Of a DNA stretch of 64,000 bases, positions 1-11,063 are shown piece after piece. The stretch comes from Nocardioides_C sp963700955 (GTDB lineage Bacteria; Actinomycetota; Actinomycetes; Propionibacteriales; Nocardioidaceae): the NCBI GenBank assembly GCA_963700955.1, contig CAVOZH010000005.1, positions 62,001 through 126,000 of the forward strand. The letters are read 5' to 3'. Under the pieces are notes generated by a model. The model was given only the letters and a program-made list of their open reading frames with translations, made no database searches and had not been told where the DNA came from. A program made the position numbers and the translations under genes. Within the stretch, counting starts at the first letter, position 1, and the number at the start of each line of letters is the position of its first letter.

Positions 1-398
1 TTGTCGGAGACGTCCTGGATCACGCCGCGGCCGAACTGCGCCGGCTTCCCGGTGATGGACAGGTTCGTCTGAACCTCGACGCTGGTGCTCTCCGACCCGG
101 CCGGGGTCATCACTGCGGTGACCGTTGCGCCCGCCGTACCGTTGCCTCGCTTGTCCTTGCCCTTGGCCTCGACCACGAACCGGTGCGTCGACTCGTCACG
201 CTCGAGGAAGCTCCCGGCGCCCGCGTAGACCAGCGAGATCGGACCCAGCTTCACCTTGCACGTGCCCTTGAAGTCGTCGCCCTCCACGGACGTGACCGTC
301 GCGCCGGGGAAGCACCCGGCCACGTCCTCGATGTCGAGGAACGCCGTCCAGGTCTCGTCGAGCGAGGCGGGGACCGTGAACGAGTGCGTCAGGTCCAT
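1..398 (-). CDS. coxG: CoxG-like SRPBCC protein (partial, C-terminus outside window)
   Basis: Reading the minus strand from ATG at 398 gives MDLTHSFTVPASLDETW and an SRPBCC/START-type fold of the CO dehydrogenase subunit G (CoxG) family, open to the window edge at base 1. CoxG proteins accompany molybdenum hydroxylases and have been linked to recruiting CO dehydrogenase to the membrane. The gene follows coxM by 3 bp and is the last visible gene of the operon. About 132 residues are visible, so the C-terminal part, often carrying a membrane anchor, lies outside. Family assignment is by sequence pattern and context; the exact role here is inferred. Confidence 0.8.
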   Translation of the reverse strand, partial: MDLTHSFTVPASLDETWTAFLDIEDVAGCFPGATVTSVEGDDFKGTCKVKLGPISLVYAGAGSFLERDESTHRFVVEAKGKDKRGNGTAGATVTAVMTPAGSESTSVEVQTNLSITGKPAQFGRGVIQDVSD

Positions 399-401
399 GG
401 C

Positions 402-1256
402 CTACACCCCGGCGGCGGCGAGGACGGCGCGTCTCGTGAGCACCGTCGCGAGGTGCCTGCGGTAGTCCGCGTCGCCGTTGAGGTCGGAGGGCGGGTTCGT
501 GCCCTCCGCGGCGGACGCGGCTGCTGCGCGCACAGCCTCGTCGGTGGCGGGCTGTCCCGCGAGCGCCTGCTCCACCGAGCGCGCCCGGATCGGAGTGGAG
601 CCCATGTTGGTCAGACCGACACGTGCCTCACTGATGCTCCCGCCCTCGACCTTGACCGCCGCGGCGACCGCCACGATCGGCCACTGGTGCGCGACGCGGA
701 CGAACTTCTCGTAGTGGCCTCCCCACCCGGTGTACTTCGGGATCCGGACCTCGGTGAGCAGCTCGCCCTCCCCGATCGCGGTGGTGAACAGGTCCTGGAA
801 GAAGTCGTCGGCCTCGACCGTGCGGGTGCCCGACGGGCCGACGATCGTGAAGGTCGCGCCCAGCGCGAGAGCGGGAGCGCCGAGGTCGCCGGCCGGGTCG
901 GCGTGGGCCAGCGCGCCACCGAACGTGCCGCGGTGCCGCACCTGTGGGTCGGCGAGCTGCTCGACGGCCTCGGTCAGCAGCGCGACGTGCTCGCGCACCA
1001 GCGCGTCATGGTAGACGTCGGAGTGGGTCGTCATCGCGCCGATCACGATCCCGTCGCCGTCGTCGCGCACTCCGCGCAGCGACTCGATCCGGCCGAGGTC
1101 GACGACCACCGACGGGACGTTGAGCCGCATGCGGAGAACCGGCAGCAGGCTCTGGCCGCCGGCCAGCACCTTGGCGTCCTCGCCGCCTTCGGCGAGCGCG
1201 GTCAGCGCCTCCTCGACGGTGGTCGGTGCGACGTACTCGAACTGTGCCGGGATCAC
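402..1256 (-). CDS. coxM: Carbon monoxide dehydrogenase-type FAD-binding subunit (CoxM)
   Basis: A 284-residue FAD-binding medium subunit of the xanthine oxidase/CO dehydrogenase family. The two FAD-binding motifs are visible: AGGQS at residues 32-36 and TFGG at 111-114, the spacing typical of CoxM. It passes electrons from the iron-sulfur clusters of CoxS to the acceptor. The GTG start at 1256 is chosen because it overlaps the TGA of coxL (shared GTGA), because MIPAQFEYVAP is the usual N-terminus, and because the reading frame further upstream has no relation to the family. It lies between coxL and coxG in the same operon. Confidence 0.92.
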   Translation of the reverse strand: MIPAQFEYVAPTTVEEALTALAEGGEDAKVLAGGQSLLPVLRMRLNVPSVVVDLGRIESLRGVRDDGDGIVIGAMTTHSDVYHDALVREHVALLTEAVEQLADPQVRHRGTFGGALAHADPAGDLGAPALALGATFTIVGPSGTRTVEADDFFQDLFTTAIGEGELLTEVRIPKYTGWGGHYEKFVRVAHQWPIVAVAAAVKVEGGSISEARVGLTNMGSTPIRARSVEQALAGQPATDEAVRAAAASAAEGTNPPSDLNGDADYRRHLATVLTRRAVLAAAGV

Positions 1257-3714
1257 TTGCCTGCTCCTTCGCTGCGGTCGGCGGTGTCCTGCTCGTCGAA
1301 GTGCGGCATCGCACCGCTCTCCGTCGGCTCGTGCCCACCGGCTCCCCGGTCGTGGATCGCCTTCCAGATCCGCTCGGGCGTGCAGGGCATGCGTACGTCG
1401 GACACCCCGAACGGCCGCAACGCATCCACCACCGCGTTCACGACAGCGGGTGTCGACGCGATCGTGCCCGCCTCGCCCACGCCCTTGGCCCCGAGCTCGG
1501 TGGCGGTGGCACGGGACACGGTGTGGTCGGTCTCGAAGCTGATCGTGTCGGCCGCGGTCGGAACCAGGTAGTCGACGAACGATGCGGACACCAGTGTCCC
1601 GGACTCGTCGTGGACCGCCTCCTCCCACAGCGCCTGCGCGATGCCCTGGACGAGCCCGCCGTGAACCTGGCCCTCGACGATCAACGGGTTGATGATCGTG
1701 CCGATGTCGTCGACGCAGACGTACTTGCGCATCTTGACCCCGCCCGTCTCGGTGTCGATCTCCACCGCGCACAGGTGCGTGCCGTGCGGGAAGGAGAAGT
1801 TCACCGGGTCGTAGGTCGCGTCCGCGTCGAGCGACGGCTCAACCCCCTCGGGGAGGTCGTGGGCGGCGAAGGTGGCGAGCGCGACCTCGCCGATGCTCAC
1901 GCCCTTGTCGGTGCCCTTCACACCGAACCTGCCCTCCTTGAACTCCAGGTCCGCCGCGGATGCCTCGAGCATGTGAGCGGCGATCGGCTTGGCCTTCTCG
2001 ACGACCTTGTCCGCGGCCATCACCAGCGCCTGTCCGCCGACCGCAAGCGACCGTGACCCATAGGTGTCGAGGCCCTTCGGAGCGATCTGCGTGTCACCGT
2101 GAAGCACCTCGACGTCCTCGAAAGGGACGCCCAGGCGGTCGGCCACGATCTGCGACCAGGCGGTCTCGTGTCCCTGGCCGTGCGGAGAGGTTCCCGTGAT
2201 CACCTCGACCTTCCCCGTGGCGAGCATGCGCACCGATGCGTGCTCCCACCCGCCCGCGGCGTACCGCAGCTGGCCGAGCACACGGGAGGGCGCGAGGCCG
2301 CACATCTCGGTGAAGGTCGAGACACCGATGCCGAGCTGGATCGGGTCGTTCGCCTCGCGGCGCCGACTCTGCTCGGCCCGCAGCTCGTCGTACCCGAACA
2401 TCTCCTTGGCCTTCGCCGTCGCGGCCTCGTAGTTGCCGGAGTCGTACTCCATGCCGGCGACCGTCGTGAACGGGAACTCTTCGTGCTTGATCCAGTTCCT
2501 CTCGCGGATCTCCAGCGGGTCGACACCGAGCTCGGCGGCCAGCTCGTCCATCAGGCGCTCGATCGCGAAGGTCGCCTCGGGCCGCCCCGCCCCCCGGTAG
2601 GCGTCGGTCCAGGTCTTGTTCGTGAAGACGTTCGTGCAGTTGAACTGGTAGGCCGGGAACTTGTAGATCGCGTTGAACATGAACGCGCCGAGGATCGGCA
2701 CTCCCGAGGTGACCAGGCCCAGGTACGCGCCCATGTCGGCGAGCAGGTCCACCTTGAGGCCGGTGACGGTCCCGTCGCTCTTCGCGGCAAGGGTCAGCCT
2801 CTGCCACTGGTCACGGCCGTGGTGGGCGGCCATCAGCGACTCCGAGCGGGTCTCGGTGTACTTGCACGGCTTGCCGAGGCGGCGGGAGGCGAGGACCGTG
2901 ATCACCTCTTCAGGGGTGAACTGGAGCTTGCCGCCGAAGCCACCCCCGACGTCAGGCGCGATGACCCGGACCTTGCTCTCGGGGATGCCGAGCACGACGG
3001 CGAGGAAGAAGCGCACGAAGTGCGGCACCTGCGTCGCGGACCATACGGTGAGCTGCTCGCCGGTCGGGTCGCTGACCACCGAACGGGGCTCCATGAACGC
3101 TGGGATCAACCGCTGCTGGCGGTACTCACGCTCGATGAGGACGCCGCTCTGGCGGGCCTCCTCGATCGCCTCGTCCACCGCGCCGCCCGTGCCTGCGTCC
3201 GCGGAGTCGAACTGCCAGAACGCCGACTTGTTGGTGCCCAGATCAGGGTGCGCAAGCACCTTGTCCGCCGCCGCGTCCTTGAGGTCGAGCGCCGCGGGGA
3301 GATCCTCGTAGTCCACGTCGACGAGCTCGGCCGCGTCACGTGCCTCGGCGGCGGAGCGGGCCACGACGACCGCCACGACCTCGCCCGCGAAGGCGACGCG
3401 GTCGACCGCGATGGAGGGATGGGGTGGCGCCTTCTGGTCCTCGGTGATCGGCCAGGCGTTGGGCAGGCTGCCCTGTTCCTCGGCGACGTCCGCGCCGGTC
3501 AGGACGGTGACGACGTTCGGAGCCGCCTTCGCGGCAGACGTGTCGACGCGGGTGATCTTGGCGTGGGCGAACGGGCTGCGCACCATCGCGAGGTGCAGCA
3601 TGCCCGGCAGCACGATGTTGTCGGTCCAGCGGGTGCGGCCGGTGATGAGGCGCTGGTCCTCCTTTCGCTTGCGTGGGCTGCCGACCTCGCGGGTGGGGGT
3701 CTCCTCGGTGACGG

Positions 3715-3718
<4 letters not shown>
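1253..3718 (-). CDS. coxL: Form II-type CO dehydrogenase / aldehyde-oxidase large molybdopterin subunit (CoxL)
   Basis: An 821-residue molybdopterin-binding large subunit. The active-site loop reads AYRGAGR at about residues 373-379. That is the form II (putative CODH, BMS) signature, not the AYXCSFR of form I enzymes proved to oxidise CO. The conserved GGGFGGK motif and the C-terminal GVGEAGT with its catalytic Glu are present. The GTG start at 3718 overlaps the coxS stop (GTGA), indicating translational coupling. The order S-L-M, rather than M-S-L, also fits form II operons. The substrate is uncertain: CO at low rate, or another aldehyde or N-heterocycle. It acts with CoxS and CoxM as a heterohexamer at the cytoplasmic face of the membrane. 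Confidence 0.93.
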
Positions 3719-4185
<467 letters not shown>

Positions 4186-4246
4186 GGATCAGATCAGCTC
4201 CCTGGGAGGAGGACAGGTGCTGTCGATACTTGCGCGCTCAACGATG

Positions 4247-4262
4247 TGTGACAAGGGTCACG
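4247..4262. promoter_or_regulatory. CRP/GlxR-like operator upstream of coxSLM
   Basis: The sequence TGTGACAAGGGTCACG matches the CRP-family consensus TGTGA-N6-TCACA at 9 of 10 fixed positions. It lies 62-77 bp upstream of the coxS start, in the only sizeable gap in the cox operon. It suggests cAMP-CRP-type control of the structural genes; there is no direct evidence of binding. Confidence 0.5.
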
Positions 4263-4291
4263 GTGAAGTCTTTGGGTTGTGCAAGTCCGGG

Positions 4292-5437
4292 TCAGCGCTC
4301 GGCGTGATGGTGGATCGGTCCCGCGAGCTCGGCGAGCCGCTCGCCGTTGCCGCCCCAGCGCAGCGCGACGATCTCGGCGGCGATGCTGACCGCGGTCTCC
4401 TCGGGGGTGCGGGCGCCGAGGTCGAGCCCGATGGGCGAGGAGAGCCGGGTCAGCTCGTCCTCGGTCAGCCCGGCCTCGCGCAGCCGGTCGAGGCGGTCCT
4501 GGTGCGTGCGCCGTGACCCCATCGCGCCGACGTAGGCCACCTCGGGCAGCCGCAGCGCGACCTCGAGCAGGGGTACGTCGAACTTCGGGTCGTGCGTCAG
4601 CACGCAGATCACCGTGCGGGAGTCGAGGTTGCCCGCGTCGAGCTGTCCCTTGAGGTACCGGTGCGGCCAGTCGACGACGACCTCGTCGGCACCCGGGAAC
4701 CGCGACGCCGTGGCGAACACCGGCCGGGCGTCGCACACCGTGACCTGGTAGCCGAGGAAGCTGCCCATCCGGGCGACCGCGGCGGCGAAGTCGATCGCGC
4801 CGAACACGATCATCCGCGGCGGCGGCGCGAACGCCCACACGAACACCCGCATGCCCTCGCCACGACGCTCGCCGTCGGGGCCGTAGGTCAGCGTCGCGTT
4901 GTGTCCCGCCGCGAGCAGGCCGCGGACGTCGTCGGCCACCGCGTCGTCCGCGCGCTCGCTGCCGATCGACCCGGTGCGCGGGCGGTCGGTGTCCTCCGGA
5001 CGTACGACGATCCGCCGCCCCACCCGGGCCCGGTCGGGGTGGTCGATCACAGTGGCGAGCGCGACGGGGCGACCTGCCTCGATGTCGGCGGCGATGTCGC
5101 CGAGCTCGGGGAACGTGGACCGGTCGACCTTCTCGACGTACACGTCGAGGATCCCGCCACAGGTGAGACCGACCGCGAAGGCGTCGTCGTCGCTCACGCC
5201 GTACCTCTCGAGCACCGGGACGCCCGACGCGACGACCTCCTCGGCGAGCTCGTAGACCGCGCCCTCGACACAGCCGCCGGAGACGGAGCCGACTGCCTCG
5301 CCGCCGGGGCCCACCAGCATCGACGCACCAGCGGGTCGTGGGGCGGAGCGGAACGTGGCCACGACCGTGCCCACTCCGACCGTCTCGCCGGCCTCCCACC
5401 AACGCATCAGCTCAGACAGCACGTCACGCATGGGCAA
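4292..5437 (-). CDS. coxI: XdhC/CoxI family molybdenum hydroxylase maturation protein
   Basis: A 381-residue XdhC/CoxI protein. The N-terminal CoxI domain carries GTVVATFRSAPRPAGASM and the SGGCVEGAV Cys motif at about residues 53-61. The C-terminal half is a Rossmann-type XdhC_C domain beginning near MIVFGAIDFAAAVARMG. Family members bind or sulfurate the molybdenum cofactor before it is inserted into the large subunit. The start (ATG at 5437) overlaps the end of coxE by 14 bp, so the genes are coupled. The position between coxE and coxS fits a maturation role for CoxSLM. Confidence 0.9.
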   Translation of the reverse strand: MPMRDVLSELMRWWEAGETVGVGTVVATFRSAPRPAGASMLVGPGGEAVGSVSGGCVEGAVYELAEEVVASGVPVLERYGVSDDDAFAVGLTCGGILDVYVEKVDRSTFPELGDIAADIEAGRPVALATVIDHPDRARVGRRIVVRPEDTDRPRTGSIGSERADDAVADDVRGLLAAGHNATLTYGPDGERRGEGMRVFVWAFAPPPRMIVFGAIDFAAAVARMGSFLGYQVTVCDARPVFATASRFPGADEVVVDWPHRYLKGQLDAGNLDSRTVICVLTHDPKFDVPLLEVALRLPEVAYVGAMGSRRTHQDRLDRLREAGLTEDELTRLSSPIGLDLGARTPEETAVSIAAEIVALRWGGNGERLAELAGPIHHHAER

Positions 5438-6566
5438 TCACCTCGACCAGGTCCGCGAACGTGGCCATGGAGTGTCCGGCCACGAAGTCGTCAATGTAGG
5501 GGAGTGCCGCGACGATGCCCTGCTGAACGGGCTCGTAGCCCTCCTTGCCGCGGTGCGGGTTCATCCAGACCACGCGATGCGCGAGGCGGTGCAGCCGGCG
5601 CATCTGCTCGGCCAGCAGCTCGGTGTCGCCGCGCTCCCAGCCGTCGCTGACGACCACGACCACCGCGCCCCGGGCGGTGCCGCGCTGGCCCCAGCGGTCC
5701 AGGAACACCTTCAGCGTCTCGCCGAGCCGCGTGCCGCCCGACCAGTCCGGGACCGTCTGGCCCGCGGCGATGATGGCCCGCTCGGCGTCGCGCATCCGCA
5801 TGGCGCGGGTGATGTGCGTGAGCCGCGTGCCGACCGTGAACACCTCGACGTCCCCGGGGCGCAGGGTGCCGCCCGTCGGCGAGGACGCATGGGTGAACGT
5901 GTGCGCGAGGCGCAGCAGCGCGTCGGCGTAGGCGCTCATCGAGCCCGACACGTCGATGAGCAGCACGACGCGGCGAGCACGCGTGCGGCGTCGTCGCCAG
6001 GCCACCGGGCCGGGCTCGCCCATGCGTGCGCGCATCCGGCGCAGGGTCCGGGCCGCGTCGAGGTCGCCGCGATGCCAGCCGGCTCGCCGGTTCGCCGTAC
6101 GACGGGGGGAGCGGGGGTGCAGGGAGCCGAAGAGCGCGGCCAGCCGGGCCTTCTCCCGCGGATCCATCGCGGCGATGTCCCGATGACGCAGGACCTCCGT
6201 GGAGCTGGCCAGCGCCCGAAGCTCCTCCTCGGACCCCATGGGCTGCTCGCCGGCCTGGTCCCGGTCGTCGGTGAGGTCCGCCTGCGTGGAGGTCCGGTCG
6301 GGTGGCTCTCGCGGGACGGTCTGGTTCTGCTGGGCGACGAACCACGCGTGGAAGACCTGGTCGTAGCGTTCGAGGTCGTCGGGCCCGGAGCACAACGTGC
6401 TACGACCTGCCCAGTAGGTCGCACGACGGTCGTCCAGCCCGACCACGGCCACCGCCCGCAGGAAACTCTGCGCCCGGTCGGGGGTGATGCCCAGGCCGGC
6501 GGCGCGGAGTGCCCGGGCGAACCCGAGCAGGAGCTCGTCCGCCTCGTGCCGCACCTCGACGTCCAT
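5424..6566 (-). CDS. coxE: VWA-domain protein CoxE
   Basis: A 380-residue von Willebrand factor A protein of the CoxE family. The metal-ion adhesion motif (DVSGSMS) is at about residues 203-209, preceded by a basic stretch (WRRRRTRARRVVLL). CoxE partners the MoxR ATPase CoxD in remodelling the CO dehydrogenase active site, where it helps install the sulfur and copper of the metal centre in form I enzymes. ATG at 6566 is 8 bp after the coxD stop. The long upstream extension of the frame lies inside coxD and is not used. Confidence 0.88.
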   Translation of the reverse strand: MDVEVRHEADELLLGFARALRAAGLGITPDRAQSFLRAVAVVGLDDRRATYWAGRSTLCSGPDDLERYDQVFHAWFVAQQNQTVPREPPDRTSTQADLTDDRDQAGEQPMGSEEELRALASSTEVLRHRDIAAMDPREKARLAALFGSLHPRSPRRTANRRAGWHRGDLDAARTLRRMRARMGEPGPVAWRRRRTRARRVVLLIDVSGSMSAYADALLRLAHTFTHASSPTGGTLRPGDVEVFTVGTRLTHITRAMRMRDAERAIIAAGQTVPDWSGGTRLGETLKVFLDRWGQRGTARGAVVVVVSDGWERGDTELLAEQMRRLHRLAHRVVWMNPHRGKEGYEPVQQGIVAALPYIDDFVAGHSMATFADLVEVIAHA

Positions 6567-6574
6567 CGTCCTCC

Positions 6575-7486
<912 letters not shown>

Positions 7487-7549
7487 CGAGCAAGAGGCGG
7501 TCGATCATTTCGGCGTTCGGGGGCCTCGAGGGCCCGGGTGGTCGACGCG

Positions 7550-8119
7550 TCAGAGGGCGTCGGGCGTGTCCACGTCGCGCCCGGTCGCGAGGTCGCCGCA
7601 CTCCACCAGGACAGGTGGGTTGTCGCGAAGGTAGTCCCGGGCTCCGCGGTCCCCCTCCGCCGTCGCCACGACACCGGCCCAGTGGGCACGGCCGAGCAGC
7701 ACCGGGTGGCCCGGCTGCCCGTCGTACGTCGCGCGGGCGAGCGCGTCCGGGCCGGGGGGAACCTGCTCGAGCAGCCGGCTGACGACCTTCGGCCCGACGT
7801 CCGGAAGGTCGACGAGGCCCACGACGACCGCGTCCGCGTCGGCGAGAGAGGGGTCGGCGAGACCGGCGCGGAGGGAGGCGCCCATGCCCTCTGCCCAGTC
7901 CTCTGCGACCGTGGCCGCGACGTCGAGGTGAGCGAGGAGGGGGCGGACCTCGTCGGCCGCCGCACCGAGGACGACCGTGACCGCGTCGCAGCCGCCGTCC
8001 CTGAGCACCCGGACGGCGCGTTCGACGTACGACGTGCCGGACTCGTCGCGCAGCAGGGCCTTCGGGCCGCCCATCCGCCGTCCGGCGCCGGCCGCGAGCA
8101 GCAGGCCTCGCACCGCCAT
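7550..8119 (-). CDS. MobA-like molybdenum cofactor cytidylyltransferase (MocA-type)
   Basis: A 189-residue MobA-like NTP transferase. The nucleotide-binding signature LAAGAGRRMGGPK is at about residues 7-19, and a DLPDVGP metal-binding segment follows near residue 105. By position next to coxD/E/I it most likely makes the cytosine dinucleotide form of the cofactor (MCD) used by CO dehydrogenase-type enzymes, as MocA does. Its ATG overlaps the serA stop by 1 bp (TGATG), so the two are co-translated. A 2-phospho-lactate guanylyltransferase-like function is less likely. Confidence 0.8.
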   Translation of the reverse strand: MAVRGLLLAAGAGRRMGGPKALLRDESGTSYVERAVRVLRDGGCDAVTVVLGAAADEVRPLLAHLDVAATVAEDWAEGMGASLRAGLADPSLADADAVVVGLVDLPDVGPKVVSRLLEQVPPGPDALARATYDGQPGHPVLLGRAHWAGVVATAEGDRGARDYLRDNPPVLVECGDLATGRDVDTPDAL

Positions 8120-9342
8120 CAGTCGATGATGCGCAGCCGGACGGTCTCCGGCAGCCCGGCGAGCTCGTGCACGACGTCTGCCGAGTAGTCGAGCCCGATG
8201 TCCGTCAGCAGGTAGCCGAGCTCGCCGAGGGTGGTCAGCACCTGGCTCTCCACGTTGACGCCTCGGTCGGCGAGGACACCGTTCACCCGGGCGAGCACAC
8301 CGGGGACGTTCTGGTGGAGGTGCGCCAGCCGGTGCGTCCCGGGGGCGTGCTCGAGCGCGAGGTTCGGGAGGTTGACGCTCATCGAGGTCGCCCCCGTGTC
8401 GAGGAAGTCGCGGAGCTTACGGGCGACGAAGCGGCCGATGTCCTCCTGCGCCTCCTCGGTCGAGCCGCCGATGTGAGGAGTCAGGATGACGTTGGGCAGG
8501 CCGCGGAGGGCCGAGGAGAACTCGTCGCCCTGCTTCTTCGGCTCCTCGAGGAACACGTCCACCGCAGCGCCCGAGAGGTGCCCGCTGAGGATGTGCTGGC
8601 GGAGGGCGTCGTGGTCGACGACGAAGCCTCGCGAGAGGTTCAGGAAGATCGCGCCCTCCCTCATCTGCCGCAGCTGTGCCTCACCGAAGAGTCCTGCGTT
8701 GCCGGCGCGACCGTCGACGTGCAGCGAGACGATGTCGGCCCCGTCCAGCAGCTCCTCCAGCGAGGAGCACCGGTGCGCGTTGCCGAGGGCGAGCTTGTCG
8801 TGGATGTCGTAGAACGACACAGACATGCCGAGCGCCTCGGCGACGACCGACAGCTGGCTGCCGATGTTGCCGTAGCCGATGATCCCCAGCCGGCGGCCGC
8901 GCACCTCGTGAGCACCCGTGGCGGACTTGTCCCAGACCCCGGCCTGCAGGGACGCGTTCTTCTCGGTGAGGCGCCGGGTCAGCGCGATGATCTCGGCGAC
9001 GGCGAGCTCGACGACGCTTCGCGTGTTGGAGAACGGCGCGTTGAACACCGCGACGCCGCTCCGGGACGCCGTTGCGAGGTCGATCTGGTTGGTCCCGATG
9101 CAGAAGGCCCCGATGGCGGTCAGATGCCTGGAGGCCCCCAGCACCTCGGCGGTGACCTGGGTCTTGGACCGGATCCCGAGTACGTCGACCTCCGCGAGCG
9201 CCGAGACCAGCTCGTCGCTGTCCATCGCGCCGGGCGCGGACTCCACTTTCAGTCCCGCCTCGCTCAGGATGTCGTGGGCGACCGGGTGGACGTTCTCCAA
9301 CAGCAGGGCACGACGAGTTGTCACGGCACCGCCCTTTCGCAT
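8119..9342 (-). CDS. serA: D-3-phosphoglycerate dehydrogenase, ACT-domain type
   Basis: A 407-residue phosphoglycerate dehydrogenase catalysing the first step of serine synthesis. The NAD fold has GIIGYGNIG; the catalytic Arg is in LNLSRGF, the Glu in DVFLEEP, and the His in TPHIGGSTEEAQ. A C-terminal ACT domain (VPGVLARVNGVLADRG) would bind serine. At about 400 residues it is the short E. coli-like type, not the 530-residue mycobacterial type. A GTG at 9324, preceded by AAAGGGCGG, has a better ribosome site than ATG 9342 and may be the true start. It overlaps the MobA-like gene by 1 bp and is divergent from the ROK kinase. Confidence 0.9.
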   Translation of the reverse strand: MRKGGAVTTRRALLLENVHPVAHDILSEAGLKVESAPGAMDSDELVSALAEVDVLGIRSKTQVTAEVLGASRHLTAIGAFCIGTNQIDLATASRSGVAVFNAPFSNTRSVVELAVAEIIALTRRLTEKNASLQAGVWDKSATGAHEVRGRRLGIIGYGNIGSQLSVVAEALGMSVSFYDIHDKLALGNAHRCSSLEELLDGADIVSLHVDGRAGNAGLFGEAQLRQMREGAIFLNLSRGFVVDHDALRQHILSGHLSGAAVDVFLEEPKKQGDEFSSALRGLPNVILTPHIGGSTEEAQEDIGRFVARKLRDFLDTGATSMSVNLPNLALEHAPGTHRLAHLHQNVPGVLARVNGVLADRGVNVESQVLTTLGELGYLLTDIGLDYSADVVHELAGLPETVRLRIID

Positions 9343-9373
9343 CGAGGTGGCGTCTCAGGAGCACTCGCAACGC

Positions 9374-9379
9374 TACCCT
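9374..9379 (+). promoter_or_regulatory. Candidate -10 box for a leaderless ROK kinase mRNA
   Basis: TACCCT fits the actinobacterial TANNNT -10 element and ends 6 nt before the GTG at 9386. That spacing would put the transcription start at the start codon, and no Shine-Dalgarno sequence is seen. Confidence 0.4.
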
Positions 9380-9385
9380 CACGGG

Positions 9386-10444
9386 GTGTCGCAGCCGATC
9401 CAGCGCCGTCCGGGTCTCGCCCGGTGGGACTCGCTCACCGTGGGCATCGACATCGGCGGGACCAAGGTGCTCGGCGGTGTCGTCGACTCGAGCGGCCGGG
9501 TCCTCGTACGCGAGCGACGAGAGACACCGGGCCACAGCGTCACCGCTGTCGAGGACACGATCGTCGAGCTGGTCTCGCTGTTCGCGCGCTCCTACGACGT
9601 GGCCGCGGTCGGGATCGGCGCCGCCGGCTTCGTGGATGCCTCCAGGTCGACCGTGCTCTTCTCACCGCACCTCGCCTGGCGCGACGAGCCGATCCGGGAC
9701 GCGCTGGCCGGTCGCCTGCGGCTGCCCGTCGTGGTCGACAACGACGCGAACACCGCCGCACTCGCCGAGTCGGACTTCGGCGCCGGAACCGGGCACCGGT
9801 ACGTCCTCTGCGTGACCCTCGGCACCGGCATCGGCGGCGCCTTCGTCATGGACCACCGGGTCTACCGTGGCGCGAACGGCATGGCCGGCGAGTTCGGCCA
9901 CATGCTGGTCGTGCCTGACGGGCATCGCTGCCAGTGCGGCAACCGCGGCTGCTGGGAGCAGTACGCATCGGGCAACGCCCTCGTCCGGGACGCCCGCGAG
10001 GTCGTCGCCTCCGGGTCGCCCGTCGCCGAGACGCTCCGCCAGCTGGGTGGCCCGGACGCCTCGGGTCTGACCGGACCCTTGATCACCGAGGCTGCGCGCG
10101 ACGGCGACCCGCTGGCGACCGAGCTCCTCGCCGACATGGGCCGCTGGTTCGGGATCGGCCTGGCGAACATGACCGCCGCCTTCGACCCGAGCTGCATCGT
10201 CATCGGGGGAGGGGTGTCCGAGGCCGGCGACCTCCTGCTCGTCCCGGCTCGGGAGGCGTTCTCGCGACAGCTCGTCGGTCGTGGTCACCGGCCCGAGCCA
10301 CCGATCCTGCGCGCCGCCCTGGGCCCGGACGCGGGGTTCATCGGCGCCGCGGACATGGCGCGCTCCGCGGCTCGGCGCTCCAGACGTCGCCTCCGCCGCA
10401 ACCGCCCTGGCCGGCGAGGGCGGTTGCCCGTGGACCCGGAGTGA
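9386..10444 (+). CDS. ROK family sugar kinase (glucokinase-like)
   Basis: A 352-residue ROK protein. The phosphate-binding GIDIGGTK motif is near residues 20-27, the catalytic Asp region is VVDNDANTAA, and the ROK zinc signature is visible as CQCGNRGCWEQ. It lacks an N-terminal DNA-binding domain, so it should be a kinase, probably glucokinase, rather than a repressor. The GTG start at 9386 is set by the -10 box 6 nt upstream. The C-terminus ends in an unusual Arg-rich tail (RRSRRRLRRNRPGRRGR) of unknown role. Confidence 0.88.
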   Translation: MSQPIQRRPGLARWDSLTVGIDIGGTKVLGGVVDSSGRVLVRERRETPGHSVTAVEDTIVELVSLFARSYDVAAVGIGAAGFVDASRSTVLFSPHLAWRDEPIRDALAGRLRLPVVVDNDANTAALAESDFGAGTGHRYVLCVTLGTGIGGAFVMDHRVYRGANGMAGEFGHMLVVPDGHRCQCGNRGCWEQYASGNALVRDAREVVASGSPVAETLRQLGGPDASGLTGPLITEAARDGDPLATELLADMGRWFGIGLANMTAAFDPSCIVIGGGVSEAGDLLLVPAREAFSRQLVGRGHRPEPPILRAALGPDAGFIGAADMARSAARRSRRRLRRNRPGRRGRLPVDPE

Positions 10445-10511
10445 CCCCGGCTGCGCTCCCTCCGACCTCGACTGCGCCGAACGGGTGTGTCGAGGGGCCT
10501 CGGCGCGACCG

Positions 10512-10925
10512 TCAGCCGCGGGTGGCGCCCCAGTCCTCAGGGGCCACGTCGGCCACGGACTGGGTGAACACCCAGCTACGGCCGGCGAAGTCCCGGGCGG
10601 TGTACTGCCTCTCACCGTAGGGCAGGTCTGCCGGCTCGGAGACGATCTCCGCCCCGTGGGCACGGGCCCGCCGGCAGTGCTCGTCGACGTCGTCGACCCG
10701 GACCATGACGTGGTCCACGGTGTCGCCGACCGGGCGGTCACCCCGGGTGATGGCGACCGCGGCTCCCACGCCGACCCCGAGCTGGGCTCGGTGGTCGCCG
10801 ATGCGCCATCTGAGGGAGAAGCCGAACGCTTCGCACAGACCCGCAACGGCTTCCTTCACGTCGGGATACCCGAGCACCGGCACCAGTGTCTGCTCCGGCA
10901 TCGACCTGTTCGTCAGCATCGTCAC
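10512..10925 (-). CDS. VOC (glyoxalase/bleomycin-resistance fold) family protein
   Basis: A 137-residue single-domain VOC protein with the paired beta-alpha-beta-beta-beta modules (LVPVLGYPDVKEAVAGL and HVMVRVDDVDEHC). VOC proteins include metal-dependent lyases, dioxygenases and antibiotic-binding proteins; the metal ligands here are not clear enough to name a reaction. It is convergent with the ROK kinase, and its start faces the MFS exporter gene, so a drug-binding role is possible but unproved. Confidence 0.75.
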   Translation of the reverse strand: MTMLTNRSMPEQTLVPVLGYPDVKEAVAGLCEAFGFSLRWRIGDHRAQLGVGVGAAVAITRGDRPVGDTVDHVMVRVDDVDEHCRRARAHGAEIVSEPADLPYGERQYTARDFAGRSWVFTQSVADVAPEDWGATRG

Positions 10926-11063
10926 CCCTTCACGCCCGGTTTCCGGCAGAGCCTAACGGCGGGGACCGGACCCGAGCGTTGTCCTGGTGCGGGTGCCAGG
11001 GCCGTGTGCCTCGGTCTACCGTTGACGGAACTGTCCGGTCTTGATCTCGGTCGAGGAGACGCG

